64,000 nucleotides of DNA from Alligator mississippiensis (taxonomy: Eukaryota; Chordata; Crocodylia; Alligatoridae): NCBI RefSeq assembly GCF_030867095.1, contig NC_081828.1, positions 2,619,001 to 2,683,000 on the forward strand, given 5' to 3'. Shown piece after piece: positions 62,201-64,000 of this stretch. Position 1 is the stretch's first letter. Each line of letters opens with the position of its first letter. Both the position numbers and the translations under genes were made by a program. The notes under the pieces are model-generated. The model was not told the DNA's origin, made no database searches, and worked only from the letters and a program-made list of their open reading frames with translations.

Positions 62201-63893
62201 GACCAGGTGAGACTCTTGGCCCAACCAGCTTTGGACGCCTGCTGCGGTACCCATGCCCACGTGTCTATAGCTTCAAGGGCCAGGCAAGCAGATGGACACG
62301 GCGGGGAAACCCAGACCTAGTCAACCGCTGCTACCCCGTTACAGACACCTGGCGCAGCGGGGCAGGATGCAAAGGGGTAAGTCACCTCCTGCCTCCGGCG
62401 AGACGCTGCTCACCTTGGAACCGGCTGCTTGGTGGCCAGGATCGCCCCGTTGCCTCTCCGCCCATCCGCGAGGTACCGCGGGGCCCGAGCCACGTCGCAA
62501 TCGGCGCTGGGGAGAGGGGTTGGCTTGCCCATCTCTTGCCCATCACGGTAAAGCCCGGCCACCAGGCGCACCTGGACGACGGTGGGGTCCAAGCCCAGCA
62601 GGAAGTCGTAGAAGATGGCGAAGCCGGCGCTGCAGGGGCAGGAGGCAGCGTCGTGAGAACGGGGCCAGGCGCGCTGGCGGGAGAGCGTCCGGCTTCAGCG
62701 CCGGACGTGGGGGCTGCAAAGGACAGGGCCACGGGACCGCCGGTGACAAAACCCAGGTGGCCTGACGGAGCAGGCGGTGGGAGGCAACTTGCTCGTCACA
62801 GCATGGCTAATTAAGCCCCGGGGGGTTAAGCTGGGGGCTCGCTGGGGCCCTGATGCCTGCAGCGGCTGCACTTCCAGGCAGGAGGAGTTTGATTCCTGAC
62901 CTCCCAAAGCCGGACAAAGAGGGGAACGGGCACAAGCATGGAAAAGGCACGTACCCAGGGTCATACGGGGCAGGTCCCAGGGCATCCGGCGATTCCAGCC
63001 AGGGTCTGCTGAGCGCTGGGGTCTGAGGTCCCATCGACTCCTGTAACACACGGCGGTTTTGGAGAGGTTACAGCTGGCCCGACGGGGCGCAGCGCTCGCG
63101 GCTCGCTGGGACGAGCGTCTGGGGCCTGCACACAGGATGCCCGCCGAAGCATGTGAAGCCCCGGGCGGGGGTGGAGGATGCTTGCTGGTAGCAGGGCCGC
63201 ATATGGTTTTTGAATGACTCACAGATTTGGACTTGATTTGGCTGAACACGACAAATTTCCCTTAAAACAACAAGTCGTGATGGCCTCCTCTCCTGCCTAA
63301 CACGCCGACGAGGGCTTTGTCAAATTGCGAACAGCGTCAGAAAAATCCCCGGGGGGGGAACGAAGCTGCTGCTGCCCTTCCTCCTTGCCCTCCAGGAGTG
63401 GATCAGTTCAAGAGTGTGATGGAGAGAGGACTCGTCGACCCCATGGCCACAAACTCTCCCTGTCCAGACACCTCCCTCTAACGCGTGGCTGGGCTGGTCC
63501 TCACAAGGCTGATTCTGCCTGGCGCAGGGCTGGCAGCATTTCTTGCATGAAGCTGATGACTTAGACAAGTCCAAAAACTCCCAAAATGCCCCCGAAACGG
63601 GTAACATTTCATTGCAACGTTTCACGCATGGAAGATTGTAATTGGAACCTGATTTTTGGTTTGAAATCTACTCACCAGGACGGGGGGCTCGCGCAGCCCT
63701 GGCAGAGGCAGGGGTGGCGGAGGTGGCAGGGGGGGCGCCACCGGCGGAGGGAGCAGAGGCGGCGACCGCCTGCCACCCCGTCGCGGCTGCATCCTTTCGG
63801 TGTCGCGCCTCAGCATCCCAATCTCGGCCTGCACCTGTGTCATCTCCCTCACGTGTGCCCGCTGCAGCTCTGCCAGCTCCCTGCCCAGCACAC
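50049..63893 (-). CDS. CCDC17: Coiled-coil domain-containing protein 17, long form, 22 exons in window, 5' partial
   Basis: A poorly characterised vertebrate protein. The first six exons in the window match human CCDC17: coiled-coil end, proline tract (PPLLPPPVAPPLPPPP), LGPAPYDPG, IFYDFLLGLD, QLNGVPQ, ELYLRVVNARDADVQSLAEI and GFVDPPP. Human CCDC17 (about 620 residues) ends just after GFADPPP. Here sixteen more exons follow with unbroken phase, giving 1,114 residues in the window, of which about 780 lie beyond the human end. The extension carries three further C2-like modules that share G-x(4-5)-DG/DR and QLxLYH/LYQG motifs. The coiled-coil and zinc-finger N-terminus should lie right of the window. 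Introns are mostly 80-500 bp and GC-rich, unlike those of AKR1A1. It is tail-to-tail with NASP. The gene name is secure; the long model rests on phase, splice sites and internal homology. Confidence 0.87.
50405..50575. mobile_element. hAT-like fragment
   Basis: GGGCAGGGCTGGGGCAAATG, CAGCCCACCAGGCTG and AATAATTGCCTGCTCCTG resemble a common sauropsid hAT-type fragment. In a CCDC17 intron. Confidence 0.45.
51133..51210 (-). CDS. CCDC17: CCDC17 window exon 21
   Basis: It encodes LLEGASLVARIADGRREEEL then RTYRAE after a pyrimidine tract and GGTTCAG. The donor is GTAAGC. Phase 0 at both ends. Confidence 0.72.
51500..51725 (+). mobile_element. CR1 fragment
   Basis: GAGACCGAGGGGGATTGAAC and ACCTCCCTGCAGGGGGGCTG match the CR1 text at 5.98-6.02 kb. 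Opposite in orientation to the host gene CCDC17. Confidence 0.75.
52651..52719 (-). CDS. CCDC17: CCDC17 window exon 20
   Basis: This 69-bp exon, phase 0 at both ends, encodes SLLVALSQGECRSTLEHLAA then ENK. Acceptor TTCCCCAG, donor GTGAGT. Confidence 0.76.
53122..53373 (-). CDS. CCDC17: CCDC17 window exon 19
   Basis: It encodes SFPQRTYHEHLTVIIHLHEV, then YVLGSQAWAALHVFSRGYCN and TGVYQLPLYQGAPSQ. The centre (GAPGAKAAGRSAERRAAGEE) is low-complexity and may be a poorly conserved loop. The donor is GTAGGT. Confidence 0.8.
53733..53915 (-). CDS. CCDC17: CCDC17 window exon 18 (C2-like module 4, GC donor)
   Basis: It encodes VAVDGAWNLPWSGLTLAHFC, then FNPPGAFYFGRRWLKYD, and ends AWLDGFK. Coding continues in phase only if the intron starts with GC (AAG|GCAAGC), a known minor donor class. 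Confidence 0.8.
54175..54355 (-). CDS. CCDC17: CCDC17 window exon 17
   Basis: It encodes RSAVLVREIVPQLIGNQGPV, then RTDEDIVAWIAQKLSR and FSLTYVSRYLPACGIQ. The helical character suggests a linker between modules 3 and 4. The donor is GTGAGC. Confidence 0.8.
54545..54739 (-). CDS. CCDC17: CCDC17 window exon 16
   Basis: It encodes RYVPCASLLVRLLAAPRESA, then WEDLVQPRPDYADGVYYSDT, and ends CLFSALAN. The donor is GTGAGG. Confidence 0.8.
54837..54934 (-). CDS. CCDC17: CCDC17 window exon 15
   Basis: It encodes VSLNDGAHQLRLYHSGPDTT then QPLSADTLGAGG. It repeats the H(D/Q)L(T/R)LYH motif of window exon 10. The donor is GTAACA. Confidence 0.8.
55124..55240 (-). CDS. CCDC17: CCDC17 window exon 14
   Basis: It encodes LYSVDRFSRRLVLLGWAALN then LFVQVGTCKAPPADSARSR. 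LLLK-LYSVDRFS reads as a continuous beta strand and loop across the junction. Acceptor TCTTCCAG, donor GTGAGC. Confidence 0.8.
55560..55680 (-). CDS. CCDC17: CCDC17 window exon 13
   Basis: It encodes QIGPDISTGIDLNSSIFEPV then YNYSLDIRGLAVPPSATLLL and K. The donor GTCCGT is weak. Confidence 0.78.
55937..56091 (-). CDS. CCDC17: CCDC17 window exon 12 (C2-like module 3)
   Basis: It encodes AAFIHHVRDTPATKPFGARD, then GFRLCIDGARYLPDAATISR and VAGRILDSSYR. The donor GTACGC is weak but fixes the phase into IGPDIS of the next exon. Confidence 0.8.
56295..56435 (-). CDS. CCDC17: CCDC17 window exon 11
   Basis: It encodes PEERQHRSWEPYGGATVRLH, then VFSGEKPELPFPPETPVALG and RVLTWPR. It is 141 bp, phase 0 at both ends, donor GTGAGT. 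Confidence 0.78.
57039..57145 (-). CDS. CCDC17: CCDC17 window exon 10
   Basis: It encodes WSTGTHDLTLYHGPVPPARA then LAVL. The HDLTLYHG motif recurs as HQLRLYHSG in window exon 15. Acceptor TTGCAG, donor GTAAGT. Confidence 0.78.
57233..57404 (-). CDS. CCDC17: CCDC17 window exon 9
   Basis: It encodes VTFPDLLPQEDMVLITRFYH, then WPSGSVATAPWDAG, and ends AAWAVLGLT. Beta-rich, as expected for a C2-like fold. The donor is GTGAGC. Confidence 0.8.
57781..57873 (-). CDS. CCDC17: CCDC17 window exon 8
   Basis: It encodes VINTRSSGMTFSTTPVRSSI and KQGYFLFGEQE. It is 93 bp, phase 0 at both ends, acceptor CTGTCCAG, donor GTAGCA. Confidence 0.8.
58148..58298 (-). CDS. CCDC17: CCDC17 window exon 7 (extension starts; C2-like module 2)
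   Basis: Acceptor CTCCACAG and donor GTAGGC. The first base completes the split codon of exon 6. It encodes SSAFTGTQESRVQPPRGDPG, then RNVGFIVDRVKGAPPGDGVL and RLTGYHRDTGQ. GFIVDRVKG and YHRDTG echo GFAIFYDFLLG and LYRDGQ of exon 3. Confidence 0.8.
58299..61033 (-). other. CCDC17 intron separating the mammal-like part from the extension
   Basis: By far the longest CCDC17 intron in the window. It holds a (GT)n run at 59643-59661 and a (CA)n run at 60902-60922. I see no exon with convincing splice sites in it. Confidence 0.6.
61034..61185 (-). CDS. CCDC17: CCDC17 window exon 6 (last exon shared with mammals)
   Basis: It encodes VSRRMAPPEDSSPAPFHPAP through YTGFVDPPPILEQPVRHKPD-Q and two bases of Arg/Ser at the strong donor GTGAGA. 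Human ends its protein about 25-30 residues after the matching GFADPPP. If the donor is not used, the next codon is TGA (61030-61032), giving a short form ending DQR. Confidence 0.85.
61368..61478 (-). CDS. CCDC17: CCDC17 window exon 5
   Basis: It encodes AGKTELYLRVVNARDADVQS then LAEIDPGNASLYRFPPT, very close to human. Phase 0 at both ends; the donor is GTGAGC. Confidence 0.93.
61587..61809 (-). CDS. CCDC17: CCDC17 window exon 4
   Basis: It encodes RVRPSTSIALVVELQAAGGF and FDQLHQVISGRWKIPVRVLP, ending EQLNGVPQ. Human has [21 protein letters not shown]. Confidence 0.93.
62414..62629 (-). CDS. CCDC17: CCDC17 window exon 3 (C2-like module 1)
   Basis: It encodes GAGFAIFYDFLLGLDPTVVQ, then VRLVAGLYRDGQEMGK, and ends ILATKQPVP. 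Human has GAGLVIFYDFLRGL and ILASRQPVPR. Confidence 0.92.
62955..63040 (-). CDS. CCDC17: CCDC17 window exon 2
   Basis: It encodes ESMGPQTPALSRPWLESPDA then LGPAPYDP, identical to human LGPAPYDPG. The donor is GTACGT. Confidence 0.9.
63676..63893 (-). CDS. CCDC17: CCDC17 window exon 1 (coiled coil and proline tract)
   Basis: Acceptor CCCCCAG and donor GTGAGT. It encodes LGRELAELQRAHVREMTQVQ, a heptad-like helix, then RRSPPLLPPPVAPPLPPPPP, which matches the human proline tract. It ends REPPVL in phase 0. Confidence 0.9.
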
Positions 63894-64000
63894 CTGGGGG
63901 ACAGGAGCTCGTTAAAGGGTGCGGGAGACTCATTAGCATGCAGATGCACGGCTGGACCGGCGGGATGCGGCGTGCAGCTGCCAGCCACGGGCACTGGGGC

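Overview
The window is animal nuclear DNA, with interrupted genes, GT-AG introns, a CpG-island promoter and many CR1 LINEs. The CR1 3' ends (GGTCGGAAGGGACCT-type), MIR-like SINEs, hAT-like miniature elements and a Penelope-like fragment point to a sauropsid. A crocodilian is most likely and a turtle second; this is pattern recognition, not a search result. The gene order AKR1A1 (+), NASP (+), CCDC17 (-) matches human chromosome 1p34.

1-25.4 kb: all but the first coding exon of AKR1A1 (aldehyde reductase). Seven exons join in phase to 297 residues. With the 28-residue exon that must lie upstream, the protein reaches the human length of 325, and all catalytic residues are kept. The introns hold CR1, MIR, hAT and Penelope-like pieces and an unusual foldback element built from 55-bp units.

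25.4-29.1 kb: intergenic. 29.1-48.8 kb: complete NASP (histone H1/H3-H4 chaperone). It has a CpG-island promoter with three ZNF143/THAP11-type sites and a TATA-like box, a non-coding first exon, and 14 coding exons giving 738 residues. One 957-bp exon encodes an Ala/Glu-rich repeat block; skipping it keeps frame and reproduces the human sNASP junction.

48.8-64 kb: CCDC17 on the minus strand, tail-to-tail with NASP and running off the right edge. Six exons match the C-terminal half of mammalian CCDC17. They are followed, in unbroken phase, by sixteen more exons encoding about 780 further residues that the roughly 620-residue human protein lacks. The extension looks like successive C2-like modules. 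It contains one GC-AG intron, and the stop of a possible short form lies inside a splice donor. This long CCDC17 is the most interesting content of the window.

The three genes share a conserved neighbourhood but no obvious pathway: aldehyde detoxification, histone supply, and a poorly characterised coiled-coil protein.
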